Part shown: piece after piece, positions 1 through 11,605 of the stretch
Position numbering within the stretch: the stretch's first letter is position 1
How the letters are laid out: the number at the start of each line of letters is the position of its first letter
From: Clavelina lepadiformis
Lineage: Eukaryota; Chordata; Ascidiacea; Aplousobranchia; Clavelinidae
Length of the DNA stretch: 64,000 nucleotides
NCBI RefSeq assembly: GCF_947623445.1
Contig: NC_135243.1
Location: 9,488,501-9,552,500 of the forward strand
Reading direction: 5' to 3'
Position numbers and translations under genes: made by a program
The notes under the pieces: model-generated
Database searches by the model: none
What the model saw: the letters and a program-made list of their open reading frames with translations, nothing else
What the model was told of the DNA's origin: nothing

Positions 1-560
1 ACATCCCCAGGTTGTTTTCCAGCATCTATGCTGATAAGAAGTCTTTATTGGAGATGCCCACTTCTTAACCTTAACACTGATTATTATTTATCTATATCTC
101 AATGTGTCAGCTTTAGCTATATATATCTCACTTTGTCAATACATTGTTTTCCTTGTTGCACCTGTTACGAATTGCTGTTTTTCTTATCGAACATTTTAAC
201 TCCCATCGCTTTCACGTTTTATAAGCTCGCACTTCTACCAGCAAGCGGAGATAGAAATAGAGAGTTTTAACTGCGTGAATCATCGAAATCAACAGATGAT
301 CTGCCTGAGCTAGTGATGGTGATTGCAACTCATGTTTTAGACATCTTATATGCAGTAGTATTACTTATGTTCTTGGTTATTTGTAATACTGAGAAAGTGT
401 ACAGCACCTATAATAAAACCTTTTCTTGAGAGCTATTTCAGTTGTAATATTAATACTTTTCGATTGACAAAAGGTTAGAGTGTTCTAACCGCACGCAACA
501 ATAGAGTCAGATAATTCAAAAGGTAAATTAAGTCAAGACACCCTCATAAGACAAAGTGTT
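1..560. repeat. Dispersed repeat, copy 1 (window-truncated)
   Basis: The first 560 bases realign with 1993-3108 in direct orientation. Positions 8-55 match 1993-2040, 389-460 match 2341-2420, and 485-545 match 3033-3105. The copy is cut by the window start. No open protein signature was found, so this looks like a non-autonomous or decayed mobile element. The TTTTCCAGCATCTATGCTG stretch recurs inside the foldback element near 46.58 kb and 57.79 kb. Confidence 0.7.
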
Positions 561-1819
561 TTTCAAGTCGATAACCGATTGTTAATACTGAGAAAGTTAT
601 CGAGTATCATTTCCAAACTATTTGTTCACCAACCTGACCAACATTTCAAGCAACATATTTAAAAAACGCGAGACTTAAAAACAATGAATGCTACGTTTAC
701 GATTTTGAAAGAAATTTTTTACGTAACCCTTGAATTGAGAAAGTTTTTTAAAAAAGTGACTTTCGCCTAAAAGCCTATAAGTTTGACAGCAAAATACAGA
801 AGTCTAATCATATAAGCTACTTGATGAAGGTCTGTGATAATTCTAGGGCCTAGCGTTACCATATTTTCGTGGCCTAAAATCCGGACATTCTTTAGTGCCC
901 ACTAGCGGTTTTTAAAATGAGGTATGAACACATTGTCTGTCAATATGACGTCACGCTAGCAATGCTTTGCCTATCCATTGTATACCGGAGTGGATTTTTG
1001 AACATAGTGTCGTGAATTCACTAACAAACGCTATTGGGCCATCTCTGATTTGACCCACCTTGACGGTGCGAACAAAACTCGCGCCCCACTTCGAAATCAT
1101 TAAGCATTAAACAAACGATAATTTCCTTGGTATTCTCATTTGGTCTGCAACAGACTTCTTGTTGCGCAATTTTTCTACTGCTTTCACAGCTTTATAATTT
1201 TCTTCAGCGAATATACGCTCTTATCGTTTCAGACATGTTCTAAATTCTGCAATATCGACCAAGATATAAGGCCTTCAGCTACTAGCCCAGCTCCACTCAT
1301 CCATGTATCATTGTATCCCAAATAGAGCGCTGTATTGTCGTTTATGACGTAAGAATGAAATTATTACCCGTAACGCAAAAAACAATTTTAAAAAATTCCG
1401 GACATTTAAGTATATTTTAGCATTTCCCCCCGGACGCCTTTGCACAACTTAAACCCGGTGATGATTCGTCATCGTTTATATAGTATCTATGAGTCTACTG
1501 AAAAATAAGGTGTTTCTGTTTTCTGGAGTCTTGAAAATATCTTCTTGTAACTATACCGGGAATGCCCCGAAAATGGAACTTTTTTGCTGTCATTTCAATT
1601 TGAATTGCATTCAATGAGTCATTTTATGTTTTTGTCATTGGCAGGTGGAGTTGAAAGATCCATACTAGTTGGTTGGAATGCACGGGGAGAATTTGAAATA
1701 ATCTAAAAAAGCCTAAAACGTGGACAAACACAACTTCTGGCATTATGGCTTTCGCTTACTATAGCTTAGTGTTGCTACAACGGAAAATACTAAAATTAAT
1801 AATCATTTAAAAATAAGTT
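561..1819. other. Non-coding stretch between repeat copies
   Basis: No exon, RNA gene or clear mobile-element end was recognised here. A TGACGTCA-type CRE motif lies near 948. The short ORFs have no recognisable protein features. Confidence 0.5.
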
Positions 1820-3108
1820 TGCAGCGGCCTGGGTGGTATTTTTTTATACCAATACATCATTTCTTGCGAAAGTATTTCCTGTTATTGATTGAAGTTTATG
1901 AAATTGTGTTTTGATAAACACTTCAATTGTTGATTGGTATGTGGAAACTGGGCTCTGAATAACTTCGTGTGAACATTCTTTTTAGTATGTTCCCAGGTTG
2001 TTTTCCAGGATCTATTGTGAGAAGAAATCTTTATTGTAAATGCCTGATTTTTAACCTTAACATTGATTATATATTATTTGTCAATGTGTCAGGTTCAGCT
2101 GTATATTTCTCACATTGTCCAAACATTGTTTTGTTCACTGCCCATGCTACAACTCGCAGCGTTTGTTAAACATTTTAACTCCCATCGCTTTCACATTATA
2201 AGCTCGCACTTCTACCAGTGAGCACAGTTAGTCGAGTGAATCACTGAAATCAACAGATGAGTTGTTTAAGCCAACCATGGTGATTGCAACTCAATAGACA
2301 TCTTATATGCTGTAGTATTACTTATGTTCTTGGTTATTCATATTATTGAGAAAGTGTACAGCACCTATAATTAAAATCTTTTGTTGTAAACTATTTCTGT
2401 TGTAATATTTAAATCTTTCGGCTTGTTTGTGTGTCAATATTTGTGGTCATTTTGAATCAGGGATCTCTTACAAAGATGTTTTTTGGGCAAAATTGACTAG
2501 AGACATTGCTTTTTCTGTTATTGTGTAGTGTAATATGTTATTGTAGCATAGTTCTCGTAATCACTAGTGTGTATACGCCATAGTCGGTGTATCCACTATT
2601 TACCACAAATACTGTAGTTGAAGGGAACGTAGAAGCATGATTTCCTAATGACACTATTATACTTTTATTTGATTCGTACTGTCTATCTTTTAGTGCACTT
2701 GTGGGCCTCAATATTGTGCCCTCTTTTGGCCACAGAAATGGGATTCTGGTCCATAGAATGAAGTTTCTTTTGTGCAGTTTTCTTTAAACATTCATTTGTT
2801 GTGCACTTAAGATATTCGTTGTCGTTTTGATCTAACCATGTCACGTTATATATTTATTTTGGCTATTAATATATATATATATGTGTATATAATGTTAGGC
2901 TTTGCTGCTTTTTCCTGCTTGGTAGCTGTTCGTGAGCATGTGTTTTATTGTGCTACAACTACAACGGTTAGCATCACAACTTTCGCTCCGCACAGTTAAT
3001 GGCGCAAAATAAACAATACAAAAAACAAAATGCGCACATAACAATAGAGTCAGATAATTCAACAGGTAAGTTAAGTAAAGATACGCTCATAAGTCAAAAT
3101 GGTCTCCT
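1820..3108. repeat. Dispersed repeat, copy 2
   Basis: This longer copy starts at the GCAGCGGCCTGGG motif. Its first 215 bases (1820-2040) match the module inserted into both Tc1-like transposase pseudogenes (46391-46606 and 57770-57973). The next 430 bases match the window start, and 3033-3108 resumes the match to 485-560. A segment of about 600 bases (2430-3030), including an AT microsatellite near 2866-2890, has no counterpart in copy 1, so it is an insertion here or a deletion there. No transposase was found. Confidence 0.7.
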
Positions 3109-3537
3109 TAAGTTAATAATTAACTGGCTAATGTGATGCCATATATAAATATTTGTTTATCAGCTACAGGTTGTTTTAATATATACAAACCTGATTAATG
3201 AAACGTTAGTTTTAACCCTATCCGTGGCTAGCCTATATGTGCACTCGGCACTTTATAGACATAAATTGCAGTATCCTCTACCTCACACACATTTTAAAAT
3301 GCAGCCAACTTCTACCAATAGTTTTAATGTTGAAAACTGGGCCTCAATTGCGCATTTTATAGCTGCTAGGCGTATTTGCATATTTTCTGAAACAAGAAAT
3401 CACATCAGTTGCTCATTTTTCAAACTTTCCAGTTTTAGTTTGTTAGTAATCCTGGTCTAGTGGCTCTGGCCTGGAGACTAAATTAACAGTCATGACAGTT
3501 CAATGAATGTGATTTTTATTTGAGTTACTTACAGCTC

Positions 3538-3942
3538 TACTGGAAAGTTTGCTTTCATTGCCCTGGATAAATGGCCAAATAAATGAGGTCTCTTATATTT
3601 TGCACTCCGACTTGAAGGCCTCAATGGCAGAATGGGAAGGAGTTATGAGGCAATAGAAAGGAAATTATGATGTAATAATTGCTCTATACTCAATCCTGAT
3701 ATAGGGGTACAAAGGTAATTCAAAGACCCAATAAATGTAATGGCGAAATTTGTGCCTTGCCAAAGTAATACTTATGCCTACCAAAACGTTTGCTTTCAGA
3801 ATGCCAGTAAATGTAATACTAAAATTTGCACCACGCCACGTAATACTTATAATATAGATTATAGGGAAATTCACTAGAAAATTGCGCAGAAGCAAACTTT
3901 CTGCATCGTATAAATCCGGTGCATCATGCAAATTTTCCAGTA
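3538..3942. mobile_element. MITE-like element with 15-bp inverted ends
   Basis: TACTGGAAAGTTTGC at 3538-3552 is answered by its near-perfect reverse complement at 3928-3942. The interior holds two imperfect tandem copies of about 48 bases (near 3729-3777 and 3804-3852), each running from an AATAAATG-type start to GTAATACTTAT. No convincing target duplication was seen. The element sits about 120 bases upstream of the ECI2-like start codon, so it may lie in that gene's promoter region. Confidence 0.5.
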
Positions 3943-4064
3943 GGGATTTAACAGTGGCTACTTTAAACTATTTAGTATTTAAATAAAATCAAAACATTCA
4001 TTGCAGCGTTTAGCTTGCTAATAAAAAACTGTAGTTTACAAAAAGTTCAGTTTTAAAAAATAAC

Positions 4065-7000
4065 ATGAGCATATTTACCAAGGAATCTAAGTTTGTTCTT
4101 CTTGAAAGGCACAAGGGTTATGCTGTTATCAGACTGAATAGACCTGAAAGGAAAAATGGAATTGTACAAGAGGTAATGAGCTGTTTATGTTATGAACAAG
4201 CATTTTTATTTGTTTACTGTCTACCATTATTTGACAAATGACAGCACTTGGTTTAACTGGTAAGTACCGGTAACTATAAATTATACACTGTAACACATAG
4301 AAGTGGAAGAAAATGAAAGGAATTAACAGGAGGTATTAAGCATAATTCATCTTAGGACAAAGGGAGTGATGTTTCTGACAATTCTGATATCCCCGGACCT
4401 ATCCTTATCCATTATTTTTCAAATCTGAGTTTTCTTTCAGCTTAACCTAATGCTCTAATTGTTTTTTCCTTAACATAAAAGTATAATGTTGCCTACTTCT
4501 ATTACTAGCCTAATCATTTTAATGAAAATTGGCACCCAAAAACTGATCAGTACCCTTATCGGGACATGACCAGTACAAATAATTTAATGCATGTATAAGG
4601 CAACTTAAGTCGGAATGTGATTATCTGCTTTAAGGTTGTCCCATAGTATGCCATATTAGTGAAGTACACTGATGTTGCTATCCTGTATTGGTAAATAAAG
4701 TTGGTGAGTAACTGTAAAATATTACAGAAAGGCAATGAAATAACAAAATGGTCCAGCATGTGGCTGCTGCAATTTAACCCTGGTAAATTCTCAGTGTTAA
4801 AAGTTAGTAATTCTAAATTAAAATTTAAATACAGACAAATTTGGTTGATCGCATATCCTTTTTATGCGGTTATTCAGTAAACGATAAACGCGTTTAAGCA
4901 GTTTGCGATTAACCATTTTCATCTGCACCTCACCCGCAATGGGTGCAGTAAAAAAGTTTTCCTAAACCACATCATAAAACGTAAGGACATAGGTATAACA
5001 TTTGATAAAACTCTGACCTTTTACAGAATAATCTTTATTTTAAAGTTTTTATTTTTAGTCTGACAGAAAAATCTGAAAAGATGGAAAATTTGGTGATAAA
5101 ATCTGGAAGACTGTTCATAGTAAACATAGAATTTTATATGGCAAAATACGGGACCGTACCAAAATGGTCATGTAAAGTGAACTCTACTGTATCACATATC
5201 TTACATAAGATAAGAAAGATACATAAAAATAGCTCTGTGAAGATATTTTACCATTTTGTAGCTTGTTTATATAAGAATATACCAATGTCCTGTTTGCATC
5301 CTTCAGGCATGCATACCATGTTTTTGCTGCACTGTTGTGGCTATTGCACTGTACAGCTTTTGCATTGTTTTTGTGTTACTGTCACATTTGTTTTCTGTGC
5401 GTGGTTATCGGTGATGATAATGACAATGCTTGAGATACTAGTAGTGACGTGGTGATGATAGGGGTCCTTTTGTTTTTGTGTGTACAGCTATTTGCAAATA
5501 TGTGCAGGTATGTCAAGCTCCTAAAATTGTATACTTCTTCTGCTAAACTCACTTCTATTCTCTCTATTCTTCTAACTGCACATAGCTTTTCACGCATAAA
5601 ATAAAAGGACCCTTTAAGTAAAAGTAAAGAGAGTGATGATTAAGCACAACTGATTACTTTCAAAATCAAATTCAACAGTTGGTACTAGCAACACGAAATG
5701 ACACCATTTTTAATATGCTTTTTAAGTTAAAACCAATTAGATCATTTTATAAGCATCATTTAACTGAAATGACTGGTTAATTTTACATTGGGGACAGAAA
5801 AAAATATTTGATTTAAGGAAGCCAAAGTGGTTGCTTTACTGACATTCAACTCCATGCAAAAGATAGGAAAAAGCAACTACTTTATAATAATTCCTCTAAA
5901 TTTGCTTTTTGCTTTTTTGTAACTTGATGTAGATTTTCCTTGTCGTTTTTGTAAGAGAAAATATTTTGTCAATTGCATTGCAAGATGGTCAAGTTAGATG
6001 TAAGGCTATACTAGTATTGTAAAACAGAAGTAATCTTTGTTGTTGCAACAATTTTCCTCACTATTTATTACCAGGTTTTATGTGATGTTGATATATAACT
6101 TACATACCTGTCTTGTAAAAAAAACAAATCGTCAATTAATGTGAAGATACATAATTAAATAAATATTCATATATATGTTTATTTATTTCAGATGGAAATA
6201 GCTTTGTCTTACTATCTAGACACTCTTGCGAATGATGACACCATAAAACTGGTTGTGATTACAGGAACTGGTGAATATTACACTAGTGGTGCTGATATAA
6301 TTGGTTCTTTTGGTTCCGACGAAAGATCTAGTGAAAAAAACGATGTTGAAAAGATCAGAAAGCGAGTAGAACCATTCAAGTAAGAATTTCACTGCATTAT
6401 GCTTTCTGTAGTACAAAAATTACCTGCATTTTAAAGATTAGGTTGTTGGAAATATTTTGTCCAATATCCAATTTATTAATATTTTATATTTACTAGCTGT
6501 GTTTTTATATATTTCTGGAATTTCAATTTTCAATTCTATGTTATATGTTTTTGATAAATATCATATCTAGACTAAATACTTCTAAATAAAACTTGAATTC
6601 TGAATTATTGTTTCTTCTTAGTTCCCATCATTATATCGCTGATATCTTTACAAAGTAGTTATGTTTTGACCATTGCACATATCAGCAATAGTAGATTTGA
6701 ACACTCTATGGCCCTAAGTATAGCGTAAGAAACATCTTTCCTATCAAACTTTGCTTAAATTTTTGACAGATATTGAACTTTTAATTTTCTGTGATAAAGT
6801 TCACTTCTATGCTTAGCGCCATTCTTGTTTTAAGGAATCTAGTCAATAGCTTCATCAGATTTCCAAAGCCCATTATCGCTGCTGTTAATGGGCCCGCAAT
6901 TGGAATGGGGGTTACAACACTACCACTCTGTGATGTCGTTTATGCTGCAGCTGATAGCACATTTATGACCCCTTTTTCAAAAATTGCAATGATACCAGAA

Positions 7001-9225
7001 GCTTGCTCTTCTTATACATTTCCTATAATAATGGGATATTCAATGGTAAGTTAATCACTTTTTCATCATCTTTTATCTAGAGATGGAGTATAACTAGATG
7101 GTCTGCATGTTAATATGATAATTCATGTTTTCAATCTTTCTTATCAATACAGTGTAGAAAATATGCGTGTATTTTATTTCTGATAGCAGTTTTTAATTTC
7201 TTATTGTTTTTACGTTTTGATATAGCATGGTGTAGAAATCTTGTTTAAATTCAGATTGAGCAAAATCACAGCAGGACTTAAACATGGTGATGATTTCTCA
7301 CTTTTCGAGCTTGGTTAGTAGTTACCAATCTTATCGATGTCATAATTCCGATGGATGCAGATTTTGTAAAACCATAAACAAGTGAGCTAAGGTGGCTGAG
7401 AGGAGTATGGTGATCAAGTCTTGCTCATCTATTGTGGTGTCATGAGCTAGCACTCAGTTTCCTTTACTGCAGAATAGGTTGGCGTCAGGAAGGGCATCCA
7501 GTAGTAAAACTTACCACAAACTTTCTCTAATCTTTTAAGGGAAACGGACAGGATACAGCCCAAGGTACTTGGTGAGACCCTCATCTCCCTTTGTTTATGC
7601 TCATAAAGAGGAAACTGGGGGAAATGGGGTAACGTGATCTGAGGTAACCCAGCTAATGATGGCAGCTGCACGATCCACATAGACCTCAGCATTTATGAGT
7701 TGGCTCCTACGATGTAGGAAGTATGACTGGGAAAAAGAATAGAATAGGTAGATGAATTGAAGAAAAAAGAGCAGATGACAAGGTTTGATAGGACGAAAAT
7801 GAGAATGGTGCGGTGAATGAGTGATGTATCTGTGAGTGAACACTGTTCAAATTTGTCATGGCGAGAGAAAATGGGAATAGTATCAGTGAGTGATGTTTTA
7901 TGAATGAGTAGACTAAAATAGATGGAGCATGTTCCGAGGAATAGTTTTCAGGACTGGAGGAGAAAGTGCTTGTACTTGGAAGTGGATGGCAAATGTAGTA
8001 AGAGAAATGCCAAGAAAGAGATGGATGAATGTCGTTAAGAAAGATTTAATGAATTGTGGCTTGTTTTGTATTATGCTGATGATAGAGAGGAATGGAGGAA
8101 GCTGTCATGGGTAATCACCGGTCAACTCTGTATAGGGATCACATCCATGAAAACGCTATGATGGTGATGACGAGCTTTTTGCAAACGTTGCATATCTTTT
8201 ATCTGTAACCTTTGTTAAGTTATAGAATACAATGTTACAATTTCTGTAAGGAATTGCGGTTTCTTTTTGAGAAAACTTCTTGGGCCCATTTTCAACTATT
8301 GTCAGCTCGATGGCGCAACGGTTAGTATGCCTGACTCATAAAAGGCTACCAGGGTTTGATTCCCAGTTGCGCTATTGTTGGAATACCCTTGGACGGGATA
8401 CGAATGATGCTTGCTCCTGTTCAGTATGCCTATGGTGAACAGTTCTAAATTCAGACAATGCACTATGAAAAACAAACAAATAAAAAAGTATTTAAACCGG
8501 ATCGTGTACAATGACAAGCTTCGTAACTGGTGCTCGAGTGATGTTGAATCAAGTTTTATCAAGAGGCCTATGCAGCTTAGATGTACAAGTATTTCCAATG
8601 CCGGATATTTATTTCTGATATACTTCTACAGGCAAATGAAATGTTGCTCTTTAATCGGAAGATAACTGCAGAGGAAGCATATAGGTTTGGGTTGATTTCC
8701 AGAATATTTCCAAAGGAAACTTTCATGACAGAAGTGGAGAAGAAGGTTGAAGAGTTTTTGGATAATCCAGCCAAGGTATACTTAATAGAATAAGATTTCT
8801 TTAATTAATAATTAATTAGTCACATTTTCGTTTTAATGCTTATTAGTATAGCATGATCAATAATTCTTGTCAATAGTTTAGTATTAGATATTCCGTGGCA
8901 CAATTTTGTCTGTCTTCTACCTATTTCGATGTAGCTAGATAATTTTATAAACGAAAGAATTTAGTAACAACCAAAAGTCCAATTGTCTTAGTTTTTGCAA
9001 ATGGACTTTTAATGCAAAAGAATGTAAATATTCATGCAGTGCTTAGAATTCGGAAAGAAACTTATTCGTGACCGGGATCGAGAAAAACTTCACAAGATCA
9101 ACGAAGAAGAAGTTGAACAGTTGGTCGAAAGGCTACAGTCTGAAGACACTGTGACACAGGCCATTAAATTTTTAGAGGAAAGGCAGAGGATAAAAAGAGA
9201 GAGAGCAAGAAAAGCAAGATTATGA
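4065..9225 (+). CDS. ECI2: Enoyl-CoA delta isomerase, ECI2/PECI-like (five exons)
   Basis: Exons are 4065-4172, 6192-6379, 6835-7045, 8632-8775 and 9040-9225, giving 278 residues. All introns are GT-AG and all phases agree. The protein is a crotonase-fold enzyme expected to move 3-enoyl double bonds to position 2 so that unsaturated acyl-CoAs can enter beta-oxidation. Seen: LNRP near residue 25, YYTSGADI at 65-72 and NGPAIGMG at 117-124 (the two oxyanion-hole segments), and [11 protein letters not shown] at 152-162, where Glu154 fits the catalytic glutamate of this family. The C-terminal KREREKLH-like helix is present. The protein ends in Ala-Arg-Leu, an acceptable PTS1 tripeptide, so a peroxisomal location is inferred. 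Unlike vertebrate ECI2 it lacks an N-terminal acyl-CoA-binding domain. The start is chosen because it gives the usual crotonase N-terminus directly before the LNRP strand. Confidence 0.93.
5140..5196. mobile_element. Pogo/Tc-type MITE end fragment in ECI2 intron 1
   Basis: The stretch from the GACCGTACCAAAATGGTCAT motif to ACTCTACTGTA resembles the right end of the MITE at 27223-27626, which has the same GACCGTACCAA motif and ends ATTCTACTGTA. No matching left end was found in the intron, so only a fragment is called. Confidence 0.45.
5461..5614. repeat. Short inverted-repeat element in ECI2 intron 1
   Basis: GGGTCCTTTT near 5462 and AAAAGGACCC at 5603-5612 form inverted ends of a segment of about 150 bases. 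It is MITE-like in size. No target duplication was resolved. Confidence 0.4.
7478..8180 (+). mobile_element. Decayed non-LTR retrotransposon 3' fragment in ECI2 intron 3
   Basis: The stretch near 7479-7500 contains GGCGTCAGGAAGGGCATCCA, a motif common near the 3' regions of invertebrate non-LTR elements and linked SINEs. Around 7960-8110 the plus strand, across small frameshifts, reads [19 protein letters not shown] and [10 protein letters not shown]. This is the typical C-terminus of a LINE reverse-transcriptase polyprotein (PKKRWMD...DL...DRxxWR). The tail runs into GATGGTGATGA near 8158. There is no intact ORF. The two parts may come from one element or from two. Confidence 0.7.
8304..8373 (+). 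other. tRNA-like / tRNA-derived SINE head
   Basis: TGGCGCAACGG at 8310-8320 fits a Pol III A box and GGTTTGATTCC fits a B box with one mismatch. The 7-base ends AGCTCGA and TTGCGCT pair at six of seven positions. The loop CTCATAA is that of an elongator tRNA-Met, but the anticodon stem pairs badly. It is therefore more likely a tRNA pseudogene or SINE head than a working tRNA. It lies in ECI2 intron 3, just after the LINE fragment. Confidence 0.5.
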
Positions 9226-9415
9226 CTAAGTCGACTTTTTGTTTATTTTCATCATAACTAATTCTAAGTCAGCTAATTTTTCTCGAAAGATGCTCTATCA
9301 TGCTTTTCAATGCACTTGTCCATTACATGCTTGTTTCAATTCAGTTATGATTGCTGCTGAAGTTACCTGGGATGTAACCAAGTGATTTTTTCCTTACTTG
9401 AATCATTTTGAGTTG

Positions 9416-9746
9416 TGACTCGAGTCAATTTAAGTTGTGACTTGAGTCAATTTAAGTTGTGGCTCAATTCAATGCCTTTAACGTAGAAACTATTTTTAGA
9501 TCACATTATGCGTTGCATTAAATTGGTTCCTATAACGTCTTAACTGTCTACAATTTAGTCTGCTTGATACTTTTTGCAGAGAGTTATAATTTTTTTGAAA
9601 AGTATCCGTTTTTGTTTCCTGAAATTGTATTGTTGCCGTCACAATCGTTATTACGTGACTCGAATCATTTTTGAACTTTGACTCGAGTCATTTAGGACCT
9701 TTGGCTCGAGTCAATTTCGTGTTATCAAAAACTGTGACTCGAGTCA
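9416..9746. repeat. Cluster of seven TGACTCGAGTCA-type palindromes
   Basis: Copies lie at 9416, 9438, 9460, 9656, 9679, 9702 and 9735, three of them exact 12-bp palindromes (9416, 9679 and 9735) and four with one to three changes. They fall in two groups, with 22-bp spacing in the first and 23-33-bp spacing in the second. The cluster starts about 190 bases past the ECI2-like stop codon. It could be the inside of a decayed mobile element or an array of AP-1-like half-sites (TGACTC). Confidence 0.75.
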
Positions 9747-11109
9747 TTACAGAACTGGAAATTACCGCGTAAGTATTCATTCCTATTTTATCTGCATTCA
9801 TATCAACTCAGCACGAAAGGTTGTGCAAGATCTGTCTGAAATTTTGTTCTTTCACATTAATTACCTTCATGGCCCAATTAACGAAGCGGCAAGTGTGGCA
9901 GTTGCAACAGGCCCCGCGCTTTCAGGGATCTCACACAAGTTAGTCAGCTGAAAAAATGTTAATGTTACGGTGTTGATTTCCTAAAGAAAGCATTTTGTAA
10001 ATTTTAAGCATTTTTTGGAAACATTTTGCAAGAAGACAATTAATTTTGTCGTGTGCGCTTTATTTTCAGTGCTAATGACTGTTTAATATGCAAATTAAAA
10101 CGTTATTATCGATTACGAGGCAACATGAGCAAACGATAGGCTAACGCTCACGTAAATATTCAAAAGTTATAGTTACGCTTAAACCTTACTACAAAAGTTA
10201 AGGAGCAGTTTTATTTTTAGAATATCAGGAAACAAGGAAAACATCATTATATAACTGCAGTCCATTGTAAGGTTCGGCAACCACATAGTAGCACTCGTAA
10301 ACATAATTTGCTGTGTGCAATGTGTGGTTAATTTTATAACTAGTTTAGTTGTAATTTAACCTTATGAGGCTGATTATCGTCTTTTGATGGGTTATTAAAA
10401 GTTGAAAGTCTTCAATTGCATCAAATTTTACGTTGGTGCAATGCCGACGAATCTTTGATGCGCTATTTAATAGCATCACTATTAGTTGCTTAAAGTAGGT
10501 ATTCCTGCAGACTTTATGTGCTAAATGTTTTTACGTATCGTCTTCTGCGCTTAAATTAAAAAGCGTTTAAAGATTTAAGCTGCTTTAAAAAATAAAACCC
10601 TTACACCCATACCCACTGGTAACTTTTGGCTGTCAGGCAATGTGATTTCATTGTATTTCTCGTACAGGTTGTAATATTCAAGCCTAACTAGTAAGTAGGG
10701 TACAGATTACAACATTCTTCTAAATGTAAATTTTGTGATAATTATAGTTTTAATTGGTACTTGGTCATCGCTTGTGACATTGTAAACAAACAGTATGAGT
10801 ATGTTTTGACGAAATGGTTTACATTATTGGTTTGATATGATGCATCGAAAAACCTCCGTTCCCAGGAACTGCTGGTGGGCATTAGCAGCTTTAATGGATT
10901 CAAATTTTTTATTTTTCGCAGGTTGGCGTGAAAGAGCATTTTCGACATGCTTACAATTATTTCTCAGAAACATTTTAAGAATATCAATTAATTCTATTAC
11001 ACCTAAATATTAAAAAATATATAGCAAAACCATGATTTCTATTTTTGTCAGGGAATACTTAAAAGTAACAAATTTTTGACAATTAATTTTCCTTCGACTT
11101 TAGTGTTAA
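9747..11109. other. Gene-poor intergenic DNA
   Basis: No coding exon, RNA gene or transposon end could be supported here. The sequence is AT-rich with scattered short ORFs that lack domain-like features. Confidence 0.5.
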
Positions 11110-11605
11110 TACAGTATAGCTCCCATATAACGGATGAAAGTTCTAGTCCGGTTGGTTTCCTATTCGTTTTAGTGCATTTCAACTGGCTGAAAATTAATCC
11201 GTTATCGTATATAAGGGATACATTCTTCAGTGCCTCTGAGAAAAAATAATGTAAAATACCTGGTATATAACGGATCCATTCATCATTGCAAAGAAATCGA
11301 ATGTTGACAGTACGATTGCTATTGTCACGGAAGAAAGCGTGCATTATTCTTCACATTTGATTCGATCTCGCACTTGTATTGCGTGTACTGTACTGCATTA
11401 ACCAGTATGCCAAAAAGAATGTGTCATTTTCACAGTGACATAGTACAGTGCGGTATGTTGTTCTGACTTGAAAATGTCCTGTAATTAAGTCTGCAGTGTG
11501 AGACATAATACACAAGGACTTAAGAGCCTGCGTGATGTGGTGAGGGTCTATTTCGTATATAATGGATGATTATCGCTGGACCCGACTTGTCCGTGATATG
11601 CTGTA
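11110..11605. mobile_element. Possible pogo/Tigger-like MITE
   Basis: It begins TACAGTATAGCTCCCATATA and continues into ATAACGGATG. It ends ATATGCTGTA, so the outer TACAG/CTGTA ends are inverted and would include a TA target. ATAACGGAT or GTATATAANGG-type motifs recur inside, as in pogo-family MITEs with TATAACGG-rich ends. Beyond the first eight bases the terminal match is weak. No transposase is present. Confidence 0.45.

Noticed and set aside
3665..3931. 88-codon minus-strand ORF upstream of ECI2
   Set aside because: It lies wholly within the inverted-repeat-bounded element and its internal tandem repeat.
5081..5455. 124-codon plus-strand ORF in ECI2 intron 1
   Set aside because: Low-complexity hydrophobic and Cys-rich translation with no domain. 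It overlaps a MITE end and lies between well-supported exons.
8304..8373. Functional tRNA-Met gene
   Set aside because: Acceptor stem and A/B boxes fit, but the anticodon stem does not pair properly. A tRNA-derived SINE head is more likely.
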